A DNA stretch of 64,000 bases. Origin: Pseudomonadota bacterium (GTDB lineage Bacteria; Pseudomonadota; Alphaproteobacteria; Micavibrionales; UBA1664). The translations under genes were made by a program, and so were the position numbers. Below, piece after piece: positions 43,771-53,657 of the stretch. The stretch's first letter is position 1, and every line of letters begins with the position of its first letter. Below the pieces are notes generated by a model. The model saw nothing but the letters and a program-made list of their open reading frames with translations, searched no databases and was not told where the DNA came from. Location: assembly GCA_009926935.1 (NCBI GenBank), contig RFNZ01000004.1, forward strand, positions 85,104 to 149,103. Reading direction: 5' to 3'.

Positions 43771-44679
43771 ATGGATATAAAGATTCTTCCTGAGGTTGAA
43801 AAAACTCTGCAAAAACAAGGCCCTGTAGTGGCTTTGGAGTCCACACTCATTACCCATGGTTTCCCTTACCCAGAAAATCTGGCCATAGCCCGTGAAAGCG
43901 AGGCCGCGATACGGAAAGAGGGTGCAACCCCAGCGACCATCGCCATCATAAATGGCACACTTTGCGTAGGGTTATTGGATGAGGGACTCGAAGCACTGTC
44001 CAAACCCCGAAATGACATCCTGAAAGCCACAACGCGGGATTTGCCGCTGGCCATAGCCCAAAAGCGTACGGCGGGCACAACCGTTGCTGCCACAATGGTG
44101 ATAGCAGCTATGGCCGGTATCAAAATATTTGCGACAGGCGGTATAGGCGGCGTGCATCGCGGTGTAGCGGAGACATGGGATATATCAGCCGATTTAACGG
44201 AGCTCGCGCGCACGCCGCTGGCTGTCGTATGTTCGGGCGCGAAGTCACTCCTCGATTTACCTAAAACACTTGAGACGCTGGAAACACTGGGCGTGCCAGT
44301 CATCGGCTACGGCACTGATGAATTTCCGGCTTTTTATTCACGCACATCGGGTTTGAAAATCGATGCCCGTGTAAATACACCGGAAGAAGCCGCCGCAATT
44401 CTAAAATCACATCAGGCACTAGGCGCACAAAACGGCCTGCTGTTCTGTAATCCTTTATCGGAGGCAGAGGCACTGCCAGCTGATGAAATGGAAAAACATA
44501 TCAGAGCCGGCGTGATTGAGGCCGCAAAACAAGGCATATCAGGCAAGACCGCGACGCCTTTCTTGCTGAAGTACATCGTAGCAGCAACGGGTGGGCGCAC
44601 CATTCAACCGAACAAGGCGCTGATCCGTGCCAATGCTGCACTTGCTGCCAAAATCGCCGTCGCTTTCAGTAAAACTTGA
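43771..44679 (+). CDS. psuG: pseudouridine-5'-phosphate glycosidase
   Basis: Splits pseudouridine 5'-phosphate into uracil and ribose 5-phosphate. Seen: VALESTLITHGFPYPEN near 19, TTVAATMVIAAMAGI near 106, FATGGIGGVHRG near 124, CSGAKSLLDLPKTLE near 153 and FNPLSEAEA-like CNPLSEAEALPAD near 228; 302 aa. The usual partner kinase psuK is not adjacent; a 157-aa orphan overlaps its stop instead. Confidence 0.93.
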   Translation: MDIKILPEVEKTLQKQGPVVALESTLITHGFPYPENLAIARESEAAIRKEGATPATIAIINGTLCVGLLDEGLEALSKPRNDILKATTRDLPLAIAQKRTAGTTVAATMVIAAMAGIKIFATGGIGGVHRGVAETWDISADLTELARTPLAVVCSGAKSLLDLPKTLETLETLGVPVIGYGTDEFPAFYSRTSGLKIDARVNTPEEAAAILKSHQALGAQNGLLFCNPLSEAEALPADEMEKHIRAGVIEAAKQGISGKTATPFLLKYIVAATGGRTIQPNKALIRANAALAAKIAVAFSKT

Positions 44680-45149
44680 CGTACAAAACCGGTAGCTGCA
44701 AATTCAGCTTCATGCAGGAACCTGTCCATCGCAGCGCCGAAGCCATGAATGCGATTTTCGCAAAGGCAGGCATACGTTTTTTAAAAGCGGTGCCTACAAA
44801 ATATGGTGCCGATGATGCGTTGCGCATTATTTATGCTGGCTCATGCTTGGCAGACCCACGCGCCGACTTAAAAGGCGAAGACAGGCGTCCTTTGGCCAGC
44901 GCCTTTATCAAGGCCGGATTGCCAGCTGGCGAATATTTGAAACTGCTGGAAGGTAAAAACGAACCCGCGCTTTACATGGAAGTGTATACGCCGCCCGTAG
45001 ACATGCTCTGGACCGTAACCCGCGGCCATATCCATCCGTGGACAATGTATGTTTTGTGTCCTGATGCCGACTACTTTGAAACCAGAGCAGAAGCTCTGGC
45101 AAGAGAACTTGCGCTACGTTTTAAAACAGACGCGCTTGTTCATTCCTGA
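44676..45149 (+). CDS. hypothetical protein, 157 aa
   Basis: Not recognised. A soluble alpha/beta protein with LRIIYAGSCLADPRADL and LWTVTRGHIHPWTMYVLCPD segments. The upstream start is a TTG overlapping the psuG stop (TTGA), suggesting coupling; an internal ATG at 44712 gives a product twelve residues shorter. It converges with clpX, nine bases away. Co-transcription with psuG hints at nucleoside metabolism, but nothing in its sequence proves that. Confidence 0.6.
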   Translation: MTYKTGSCKFSFMQEPVHRSAEAMNAIFAKAGIRFLKAVPTKYGADDALRIIYAGSCLADPRADLKGEDRRPLASAFIKAGLPAGEYLKLLEGKNEPALYMEVYTPPVDMLWTVTRGHIHPWTMYVLCPDADYFETRAEALARELALRFKTDALVHS

Positions 45150-45158
45150 TTTTTAAAA

Positions 45159-46463
<1,305 letters not shown>

Positions 46464-46629
46464 GGAAAGCGTCCTGCTGGGGCTACGGGAGTAAAAGTGT
46501 GAATCATCTAACCTCCACTCTGCCAAGCGTCGTCCTGACTGGCAAGGGTACTTATCTCAACAATCGCACGGGGGAATTAAGAGAGTCTTAACGCTTTCGC
46601 AGCTGCGCAATTATGCTATGTAATGCCTC

Positions 46630-47043
46630 ATGGGCGATTTACTACCGTTTTCCGAGATAAAAGACACCTTTTTGTTCCTTGAGGATTGGGAGGCGCGATA
46701 TGCCTTTCTCATTGATTTAGGCCGAAAATTGCGCCCATACCCGGAAGAAAGACGAGATGATGCGCACAAGGTCCCGGGCTGTACCTCGCAGGTCTGGATG
46801 GCGCATAGCTGGCAGGGCGACAGGCTGACAATAATTACCGACTCCGACGCGCATCTGGTCAAAGGGCTTCTGGCCATCCTCGTGGCGCTTTACAGCGGCA
46901 AGACCGCAGACGAAATCAAGGCTGTACCGGTTGAGGCAGCATTTGCGGAGCTGGGGCTGGAGGGGCATCTGTCCCCAAATCGCCGGAACGGTTTTTTTGC
47001 GGTGGCATCACGAATTGAGGCGCTTGCGGCTGCGCATACGTGA
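46630..47043 (+). CDS. sufE: cysteine desulfuration protein SufE
   Basis: Accepts sulfur from SufS for Fe-S assembly. Seen: DWEARYAFLIDLGRKL, active Cys51 in VPGCTSQVW, and the conserved end HLSPNRRNGFFAVASRI; 137 aa. The last 128 bp overlap the 3' end of the convergent acyltransferase gene; since the SufE C terminus matches the family pattern, the SufE frame is constrained here and the antisense frame is not. No suf operon adjoins it. Confidence 0.93.
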   Translation: MGDLLPFSEIKDTFLFLEDWEARYAFLIDLGRKLRPYPEERRDDAHKVPGCTSQVWMAHSWQGDRLTIITDSDAHLVKGLLAILVALYSGKTADEIKAVPVEAAFAELGLEGHLSPNRRNGFFAVASRIEALAAAHT

Positions 47044-48508
47044 TATCGAAAAGCCTTACAAAACCAGCATAAGCGACATTATTGACGATTTTAAAGGGGA
47101 AAGCAATCGCCCCCGTATTGCCCTGTGCAGTCTCCATGGCTTCAAAAAATCCGGATGCTAGCCGCGCTTTGTCAGTATCCAGCACGTTGCGTGCGGCAAG
47201 CTCGCTTATCAATTCCTTGTAGCCTGAAACACGCATCTGTATCTCGCCGTTCAAAACCTGGCTGGTTTCAAACGGAAAAGCGATGGCCCCGGCACCGTCA
47301 ACCATCGTGGCCTTATAGGCAGTGCTGATATCCGTAAGCGTAATGCCCCACGTTTCGGGCGGGGTCCACAGTTTTGGCAAAACAAAACCGGCCTCGGCAC
47401 GGTCTATGGTAACCGCAACATTACCGGCGCTTTGTAAGGTAGCGCTCTGCGGCATTGAAACACTGGCGTGCGTCGATGGTAGCGGCCATACAAGCACCTG
47501 AAGCAGGGGCGTTGTAATGTTGCCTGTCTTGCCATTAACGGTAACATCCGCCCATGTAATGCGCATCTGGAGGGGGAAGCCCGTAATCTCGGGTTTATTT
47601 GGGGATGTAATAGGCAAAACCTCGCCATTTCGCGGCGTCATAACCTTCTCAAAACCCCATTGCAGGGCATAGGCAAGGCCGTACCACCACATCGCCCACA
47701 CAACAAAAATCGTCACGGCGAGCTTAAAGAGGCCCCGTACCCAACGCGGTACAAAACGCTTCACGTATTTGCGAGATAGCTTTGGTTTTGCCATCAAGGC
47801 GGCTGAGGCCGGCTCCAAAACCCCTTCAAGCATTTTAAGCGTATCGGTGGGTGAGAGGTTACGCGGCAGTGGCGGCAGGATTTTAAAATCAACAATCCCC
47901 CCGCGCTTCAGGAAGGAGTGCTTGGGCCAAAAAGCCGCGCTGTTGATGGCGACAGGCACGATTGGCAAATCAAGCGCCTGTGCAATTTTGGCGATCCCGA
48001 CTTTATAAGGCTTTTCCTTGGTCGTATCGCTGGCCGAAACGCGGGTGCCTTGCGGGAAAATTAGAATAGGACGCCCTTCAGCGGCCGCGCGCTTCGCGCC
48101 CGCTATAAGGGATGCAACCGCCTTGCCTCCCGCGCCGCGGTCAACGGGGATCATCCCGCACTTGATCGTGTACCATCCCCAGAAAGGTATGTAAGTGAGT
48201 TCACGTTTTAAAATGATCGCAATATCACGGAAAATGACAGGGACCTTAAGGGTTTCATAAGCCGAGTAATGTTTGACGGCTAGTATATAAGGTGTGCCCG
48301 AAGGCGGCAGATTTTCAAGCCCCGTGACACGATAATCAAGCCCCAGAAATAGACGCTCAACCCATGCAACGCCTAAAAAATAATAGCGGATAGCGGCCCA
48401 CGCCTGCTTGCGCGGCAGTAAAAAAGCCCATGCAAAAAAAAGGGAGGCAACAATGCAGTACGTAAAAAACGCGATATTGAAGATCAGTGATTTCAAAAAT
48501 GCGCGCAC
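46916..48508 (-). CDS. acyltransferase fused to a DUF2125-like domain
   Basis: N-terminal PlsC-type 1-acylglycerol-3-phosphate acyltransferase: membrane segment 8-30, KHYSAYET (79-86, with His80 and Glu85 for the HxxxxD motif), FPQGTR (151-156) and a second membrane helix near 258-285. Residues 290-490 are a beta-rich region like DUF2125, normally a separate alphaproteobacterial protein. The last 42 residues are Pro/Gln-rich and are encoded antisense to sufE. 530 aa, twice the usual acyltransferase length. It is downstream of ydcF and ftsEX, one base after ydcF, in one operon. Confidence 0.82.
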   Translation of the reverse strand: MRAFLKSLIFNIAFFTYCIVASLFFAWAFLLPRKQAWAAIRYYFLGVAWVERLFLGLDYRVTGLENLPPSGTPYILAVKHYSAYETLKVPVIFRDIAIILKRELTYIPFWGWYTIKCGMIPVDRGAGGKAVASLIAGAKRAAAEGRPILIFPQGTRVSASDTTKEKPYKVGIAKIAQALDLPIVPVAINSAAFWPKHSFLKRGGIVDFKILPPLPRNLSPTDTLKMLEGVLEPASAALMAKPKLSRKYVKRFVPRWVRGLFKLAVTIFVVWAMWWYGLAYALQWGFEKVMTPRNGEVLPITSPNKPEITGFPLQMRITWADVTVNGKTGNITTPLLQVLVWPLPSTHASVSMPQSATLQSAGNVAVTIDRAEAGFVLPKLWTPPETWGITLTDISTAYKATMVDGAGAIAFPFETSQVLNGEIQMRVSGYKELISELAARNVLDTDKARLASGFFEAMETAQGNTGAIAFPFKIVNNVAYAGFVRLFDITYAQPQAPQFVMPPQKNRSGDLGTDAPPAPAPQMLPQPVQP

Positions 48509-48509
48509 G

Positions 48510-49097
48510 TCAACTCATCCACGTTAATAGCGTTTTCGAATACTCGACAAAAACATTCCGCCAGAAAACGGCTGTCAGAGGGCCGTTCCCCGCAACAGGC
48601 CAGACGGAAAGCGTTATACCCGGTAAAGCCCGGCTAAATAAAATCCACGCCCGGGGGATGTGATAGTTGCTGGTCACGATCCGTATGGTTTTTATTTCTT
48701 TATCCTCAACATAGGCATAAGTTTCGGCTGCGTTGTTTTTTGTATCATCAGCCGAGCGTCCAAGCACAATACAGCAGTGCCGTGCGATTTTGTTTTTACG
48801 GTCTTCGCTCGTGTTCCATAGCTCGATCAGGTCGCTGAGCGTTACATCTTTATGAACACCGCTGATCAAAAGCGCCTCGGCACGTTCATCGGCCAGTAGC
48901 TCAAAACCGGCTTCAACGCGGCCTGTCCCGCCTGTCAGCACCACGGCAAGATCAGCAACACCATTCGGGTTTTCCTGTTTTTGCGATGTTACGATTCCAA
49001 AAAAAACAAAAAAACCAATGGTCCACGTGGCCACCAGCGCCAGCAGCACCGATACGGTGACCTGAAAAAAACTGGGGAAAGCACGTATACGAGTCAT
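48510..49097 (-). CDS. YdcF family protein
   Basis: DUF218/ElyC-SanA-type membrane protein, possibly in envelope or lipid-carrier metabolism. Seen: one N-terminal membrane helix (VSVLLALVATWTIGFFVFFG), LAVVLTGGTGRVEAGFELLAD near 50, and IRIVTSNYHIPRAWILFSRAL near 136. 195 aa. It lies between ftsX and the acyltransferase, an order usual in alphaproteobacteria. Confidence 0.88.
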   Translation of the reverse strand: MTRIRAFPSFFQVTVSVLLALVATWTIGFFVFFGIVTSQKQENPNGVADLAVVLTGGTGRVEAGFELLADERAEALLISGVHKDVTLSDLIELWNTSEDRKNKIARHCCIVLGRSADDTKNNAAETYAYVEDKEIKTIRIVTSNYHIPRAWILFSRALPGITLSVWPVAGNGPLTAVFWRNVFVEYSKTLLTWMS

Positions 49098-49106
49098 AGG
49101 GTAAGG

Positions 49107-50015
49107 CTAGGGCATAGTCCCGAGGGACCGCAAGACGGTGAAACGGGCTGCAAAATAGCAAAGCAGGGTGACAAGGGCCGGCAAAATCAAAAACCATAGG
49201 TTATCGGCCATTTTCCAGGCCATCGCAGGCAGCATGGCGTTTTGGATTTCACCGGCAACCGCAGCCCCGATTTTTATAAATATGAGGCCAAGGACTGTGC
49301 CAATCACGGCGGCTCCGCCCACGCTCCGTACAACGGAATCCACAAACTCTTGACCGATATAGGCATCGGTGGCGCCCATGACATGGAGGAGGTCGATGTC
49401 ATTTTGGTGTTCGGATAAACGTGCGGCAACCGCGCCCGCAACAGCAACAATGCAGCAGGCGATTGTAATGGTAGCCATACCACCCGCAGCGAGCAGCAGG
49501 ATGAGCGAAAAGCGCCTGAGGTCTGCAAGCCAGCTTTGATGGGTCTCGACAATAGAAGGCGGGTCAATCGCGCTCACTTTGGAGCGTATGGATTGTGTCA
49601 AAGCCTCGTCATTGGGTGCACTTAAAGTAACGCCGATCAGCACAGGCAACGGCATGTCGTTTGTACTTACGGCCTCGCCCAGCCAGGGGGATACGAGTTT
49701 TTCAACATCCCGCCTGTCAAGGATATCTACGCGCGTAACACCGGGGGTTGATGATAACGCCGCATAGGCAGCCGTCGCTTTCTCATGAAGTGTATCAGGG
49801 CTACGCACAAGCCCTTGCCCATCGCTTGCCGGTATTTCGATTGTAATATGGCCTGCAACGGCATCAACCCACGTAGATCTGAGATGCGCGAGCGTCAGGG
49901 CACCGCCTACAGCGAGTGTCGAAAGCACCGACATCATGACAACAACCAGCATGATAAAACGTGTGCCGTCGTCTCCGCTGTTAAGAAGCATTTTTTTGGC
50001 TGGCCTCAGTATCAT
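49107..50015 (-). CDS. ftsX: cell division permease FtsX
   Basis: Four-helix inner-membrane partner of FtsE that controls periplasmic murein hydrolases. Seen: membrane helix near residues 20-44, a periplasmic domain (45-165), then three C-terminal helices with LILLLAAGGMATITIACCIVAVAG and a QNDIDLLHVMGATDAYIGQEF cytoplasmic loop typical of FtsX. 302 aa. It abuts ftsE with no gap. Confidence 0.9.
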   Translation of the reverse strand: MILRPAKKMLLNSGDDGTRFIMLVVVMMSVLSTLAVGGALTLAHLRSTWVDAVAGHITIEIPASDGQGLVRSPDTLHEKATAAYAALSSTPGVTRVDILDRRDVEKLVSPWLGEAVSTNDMPLPVLIGVTLSAPNDEALTQSIRSKVSAIDPPSIVETHQSWLADLRRFSLILLLAAGGMATITIACCIVAVAGAVAARLSEHQNDIDLLHVMGATDAYIGQEFVDSVVRSVGGAAVIGTVLGLIFIKIGAAVAGEIQNAMLPAMAWKMADNLWFLILPALVTLLCYFAARFTVLRSLGTMP

Positions 50016-50708
50016 TTAAAAAGCCTCCTTCAGCCGGGCCTTGGGCGAGGGGGGTAAAACAGCCAGATGCCCTTTATCAAGGGTGAGGCGCGGGTGATTG
50101 AAATGATCCATCATCTGCTGGTTGTGTGTGGCAATCACAATGGTTGTACCCATGCGGTTCAACTGCTCGAACAGGCTCATGATGCGGTAGCCAATAACGT
50201 CATCAAGGTTGCCTGTCGGCTCGTCTGCCAGCAAAAGGCGGGGCTTGCCAATGACAGCGCGCGCAATCGCTATGCGCTGCTGCTGCCCGCCCGAAAGTAT
50301 GCTTGGCTTTGCATTGATGTGTTCGGCAAGCCCAACCCACTCCAGTATCTCGGTCACGGCGTTGCGGACCTCATGCGGCTTCTTGCCCATGATACGCAGA
50401 GGCAGGGCCACGTTATCAAACGCACTTAAATGCGGCAGCAACCGGAAATCCTGAAACACGACGCCGATACGCTGGCGGATCATCATGCGTTGTTCTCGCG
50501 TGGCTGTCACAACATCCTGCCCAAACATACTGACAACACCGCGTGTTGGCAGGTGCCCCAGATACAGAAGCTTCATCAGCGATGTTTTGCCGGCGCCGCT
50601 CGGGCCCGAAAGAAAGTGGAACGCGCCTTGTTCAAGCGTAAAAGTAACATCGGTCAGTATTTCCGGGCCTACATCGTAGCGCAACCCCACATGCTCAAAC
50701 TGGATCAT
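50016..50708 (-). CDS. ftsE: cell division ATP-binding protein FtsE
   Basis: ABC ATPase of the FtsEX complex. Seen: Walker [15 protein letters not shown] near 38, Q-loop [13 protein letters not shown] near 86, signature [14 protein letters not shown] near 138, Walker [14 protein letters not shown] near 158 and the H-loop ATHN; 230 aa. Its ATG overlaps the stop of the upstream secreted protein by four bases. Confidence 0.95.
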   Translation of the reverse strand: MIQFEHVGLRYDVGPEILTDVTFTLEQGAFHFLSGPSGAGKTSLMKLLYLGHLPTRGVVSMFGQDVVTATREQRMMIRQRIGVVFQDFRLLPHLSAFDNVALPLRIMGKKPHEVRNAVTEILEWVGLAEHINAKPSILSGGQQQRIAIARAVIGKPRLLLADEPTGNLDDVIGYRIMSLFEQLNRMGTTIVIATHNQQMMDHFNHPRLTLDKGHLAVLPPSPKARLKEAF

Positions 50709-51490
50709 GGTTTGGCAGTCTCGGTTTTATCGCCATCAGGCGCGGCATCACGGCGTACGCCTTTTGTCTTTTCTTCCTGCGCTTTCAGGAGGCCCTGCAG
50801 CGCCTGCGCCCGCTTGGTTGGGTTATCAATGGCGGCAGTCGATTTAAGCGCCTCGTCGTAAAGACCTTTCTTAGTCAGTATCTCCGATACTTTTTGGTAT
50901 GCCTTGTTTCTGAAAGACGCCGTGTCGATAAAGCCGATACTTTTCATGGCGGCGGCGAGATCGCCGCGCTCGGCCTGAATTTCAGCCGTCTCGCCGTAAG
51001 CTTTGTGCTTGAGCGCAGGGTTGGTCATGGCGGCGGCAGTCGCCCACGCATCGGCATCAAGCCCGGCAAAAGCCTGTGCCATGGCTATATAGGTGTAAGC
51101 TATGGCGCGTGCATCCGGATGCTCAATGTTGGCGGCAGCCCCAGCAAGCTTTTCAAAAGCAGCCTTTAGCTCTTCGGGCGTGAGTTTACCGTAAAGCGCC
51201 GCCGTCATACCAATGGTGCGTATGGTCATGGCCTTGGTATCAGGGTTTGTAACCTTGGCTACGAGGGCTACGGCGTCATCAATACGCTTGTCGTGTGTAA
51301 GGCTTGCCGAGACGTCTCTCAGTATCTGGTCGCGCCAGCTAACCTCGGGCGTTGCCAGCGCATCGGCAATGATGGCATTGGCAATGCATGTCCGGTCGGA
51401 CCCGCTTTGGCAGCTATCTGCAAAAACGGGGGCAGCCCACAAGATTGTGGACAGAGATACAATAAAAACAATGAAACGGTGCAACTTCAT
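50705..51490 (-). CDS. secreted helical-repeat protein upstream of ftsE
   Basis: Exported protein with TPR-like or similar helical hairpins. Seen: signal peptide (FIVFIVSLSTILWAAPVFADS), two Cys soon after (SCQSGSDRTC), then repeated units of about 34 residues such as DARAIAYTYIAMAQAF and LKHKAYGETAEIQAERGDLAAAM, and a charged C-terminal tail (KAQEEKTKGVRRDA). 261 aa. Coupled to ftsE by an ATGA overlap, so a periplasmic partner of FtsEX is a reasonable inference. No hydrolase or EnvC-like coiled coil is visible. Confidence 0.75.
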   Translation of the reverse strand: MKLHRFIVFIVSLSTILWAAPVFADSCQSGSDRTCIANAIIADALATPEVSWRDQILRDVSASLTHDKRIDDAVALVAKVTNPDTKAMTIRTIGMTAALYGKLTPEELKAAFEKLAGAAANIEHPDARAIAYTYIAMAQAFAGLDADAWATAAAMTNPALKHKAYGETAEIQAERGDLAAAMKSIGFIDTASFRNKAYQKVSEILTKKGLYDEALKSTAAIDNPTKRAQALQGLLKAQEEKTKGVRRDAAPDGDKTETAKP

Positions 51491-51531
51491 GGCTGGTCCC
51501 TATAATATCGGGTGAATCACGAAGGGAAAGC

Positions 51532-52212
51532 ATGAAAGTCGTTTGTCCCGAATGTGCACACGAAACCGATGTCCCTGACGATGTGTTGGGCGACCGGGGT
51601 AAACGTGTGCGCTGCGCACAGTGCAAGCATATCTGGTTTCAGGAGCCGGTGGTCGAGGCCACTGATTTTGGAAAGTTTCGCCGTTTTGACGAGTCTCTGG
51701 ATATTGAGCCCATCCCCCAGTCCGTCCATCCCGACGCGGACGATCATAGCAATGACGACGACGATGACGAAGACTCGGAAAAATCACCCTCGTTCTTCTC
51801 GACGCTCAATTATGCCTATCTGGGCCGCATGGTCGCAGGGTTTGTATTGGGTTGCCTCCTGATAGGCGGGGGGTTGATGGGCGCGGCCAAGGCAGGCGTA
51901 ACGCCTAAAATTCTCTCACCTTTTTACGCAGCGCTTGGGATTGAGGCGCACGGTACAAGCCCGTTCGAGATCAAGGATGTTAAAATCGACGGCAAAAACC
52001 TGTCCGGCTGGATTGTTAACACATCGGCAGCCGATGCTCATGTGCCATCACTCGAAGTAACACCGGTCGATGCCGATGGGGTTTCATCCGAAGGCATGCG
52101 CATAGCGCCCGAGCAAGAGACACTCCAACCAAAAGAAGGGCTTGAGTTTAAGGCCGAACTCCAGAGCCTCCCGCCAGAGGGCGGAAAACTGACAATCAAT
52201 TTTGTTGATTGA
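51532..52212 (+). CDS. MJ0042 zinc-ribbon protein with membrane helix
   Basis: Alphaproteobacterial family found divergent from ftsE. Seen: a zinc ribbon with VVCPEC and CAQCKHIW (CxxC pairs) in residues 1-35, an acidic disordered linker with DDHSNDDDDDEDSE (about 72-88), a membrane helix near 105-125 (MVAGFVLGCLLIGGGLMG), and a C-terminal beta-rich DUF3426-like domain. 226 aa. Function unknown. Its end overlaps the lptM-like gene by 17 bp. Confidence 0.85.
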   Translation: MKVVCPECAHETDVPDDVLGDRGKRVRCAQCKHIWFQEPVVEATDFGKFRRFDESLDIEPIPQSVHPDADDHSNDDDDDEDSEKSPSFFSTLNYAYLGRMVAGFVLGCLLIGGGLMGAAKAGVTPKILSPFYAALGIEAHGTSPFEIKDVKIDGKNLSGWIVNTSAADAHVPSLEVTPVDADGVSSEGMRIAPEQETLQPKEGLEFKAELQSLPPEGGKLTINFVD

Positions 52213-52354
52213 CGGGCATCTCCGCATCCGGTGCCGGATAGCTGCGCGGATAAACAGTGCTGGAATCCGCAGGCGGCTTCAGGCTTTTGGGCTTGATACC
52301 GCAGGCCGTTAAGGCCGCAAGCGCAAGAATGCAAAGAAGAATGTTTTTGGCCAT
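52196..52354 (-). CDS. small lipoprotein, LptM (YifL)-like
   Basis: A 52-residue lipoprotein: signal with lipobox LTAC (Cys18), then GIKPKSLKPPADS and a Pro/Tyr-rich end. Lipobox followed by Gly and a short Pro-rich tail matches LptM, which stabilises disulfide formation in the LPS transporter LptD. AGGA six bases before the ATG supports the start. LptM is typically between argH and lysA, with tlpA divergent from argH in many alphaproteobacteria; tlpA is divergent here but argH is absent, so synteny is partial. Confidence 0.7.
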   Translation of the reverse strand: MAKNILLCILALAALTACGIKPKSLKPPADSSTVYPRSYPAPDAEMPVNQQN

Positions 52355-52393
52355 TGATTTTCCTGTAACCAAACTTACTCATGTATCGTACTC

Positions 52394-53005
52394 ATGATGA
52401 TGAAAAAAACAACGCGCAATTATCTCCATATCCTCTTGGCAAATGTCCTGCTCGTGGCATTTATTGCTGTGGTCTGGCAGGTCCGCCTTGAAGCGGCCCC
52501 ACCCGTAAAGCCCGTGCTTCACGGCGTTTTTGAGCATGTTAAGCTGGAAAAAACTCCAAAATCATTGCCAAAAGCCACGTATTTGGAGGGGCTTGAAAAA
52601 TCGGTGCCTCTTGAATCCCTGAAAGGCAAGTGGACCATCCTCAACCTCTGGGCTACATGGTGCACACCCTGCGTGGCCGAGTTGCCTAGCCTCCAGCAGC
52701 TGGCGGACGAGTACGCGGATAAGGACCTCAGGATAGTGGCTGTATCGGTCGATAACGCCGAAACCGTTGACGAGCTGAAAGCCATGATCGCCCGCGTAAA
52801 GCTCTCAAAAATCAAAATAGCCCAAAACTGGGACGATAAGGCCGAGATCAGCGATAATTTGTGGCCCGAGGCCGTACCAACAACCTACCTGATCACGCCG
52901 CAGGGAAAGGTTTTCGCGACATTCGAGGGCGATGCCGACTGGACAAGCCCCGAAGCCAGAGCCTTTGTGGACTCGTTGCTAGGGACAACCCAGAAAAGCC
53001 AATAA
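52394..53005 (+). CDS. tlpA: TlpA-like thiol:disulfide oxidoreductase
   Basis: Membrane-anchored periplasmic thioredoxin, reductant for cytochrome oxidase or c-type cytochrome maturation. Seen: N-terminal anchor (ILLANVLLVAFIAVVW), ESLKGKWTILNLWATWCTPCVAELPSL region with catalytic WCTPC, and cis-Pro in VPTTYLI near 162. 203 aa. Divergent from the lptM-like gene with about 40 bp between. Confidence 0.9.
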   Translation: MMMKKTTRNYLHILLANVLLVAFIAVVWQVRLEAAPPVKPVLHGVFEHVKLEKTPKSLPKATYLEGLEKSVPLESLKGKWTILNLWATWCTPCVAELPSLQQLADEYADKDLRIVAVSVDNAETVDELKAMIARVKLSKIKIAQNWDDKAEISDNLWPEAVPTTYLITPQGKVFATFEGDADWTSPEARAFVDSLLGTTQKSQ

Positions 53006-53069
53006 ATTGACATAATAAATATTTTGGTTTAGTTCTGTGTTGGTCTAACCAAAACGGATGGTCGCGAAT

Positions 53070-53657
53070 ATGCGTAAAATCAAAATAGCCCTGGCATCTA
53101 AGAGCCCTGTTAAACAAGCCGTATGCGCGGCCATTTTTAATCACTTAACGAATGTCGAGATTGTGATTGTACCTGTCGGTTCTGATGTACCTGAGCAGCC
53201 GTTCAACCAGCAAGCCAAAGATGGCGCGCTTAACCGTGCAGAAAACGCGAGAGCAGCCTGCCCGGATGCCGATATGGTCGTAGCTATCGAGAACGGTATC
53301 TTTGAAGAAGATGGTATCTACGTCGACAAAGGCATCGTTGCCATCATGACAAAGGGCATGACACGCGAGGACGCTGTGCTTGAGTGCAGCGATGGTGTTG
53401 CCTTTGATCAGCAAGTTTTAGCCTATAAAGACGGCGCACCTCTTACGGCACGCGATGCCGTACTTGAAGCCGGTAAGCGCGAAGGCGGTTATGGCGTATG
53501 GACGGCAGGCAAGGTAATGGCCGAATGGCAACCAAACCTGAAGCACGATGACCCGCATAAGTATCTGACTGGCGGTGCTAAATCGCGCGTTGAGTATCTT
53601 GAAGACGCACTGCGTAAGGCAGTCGCAAACCCCAAAGCAAAACTGGTTCTTGGCTGA
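53070..53657 (+). CDS. inosine/xanthosine triphosphatase (YjjX type)
   Basis: House-cleaning NTPase that removes deaminated purine nucleotides. Seen: KIALASKSPVKQAVCAAIF at the start, GALNRAENARAACPDADMVVAIENGIFEEDG near 55 and VTAGKVMAEWQ-like WTAGKVMAEW near 150; 195 aa from the ATG at 53070 (an ATG at 53058 adds four). Its stop touches the convergent etfA stop with no gap. Confidence 0.85.
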   Translation: MRKIKIALASKSPVKQAVCAAIFNHLTNVEIVIVPVGSDVPEQPFNQQAKDGALNRAENARAACPDADMVVAIENGIFEEDGIYVDKGIVAIMTKGMTREDAVLECSDGVAFDQQVLAYKDGAPLTARDAVLEAGKREGGYGVWTAGKVMAEWQPNLKHDDPHKYLTGGAKSRVEYLEDALRKAVANPKAKLVLG

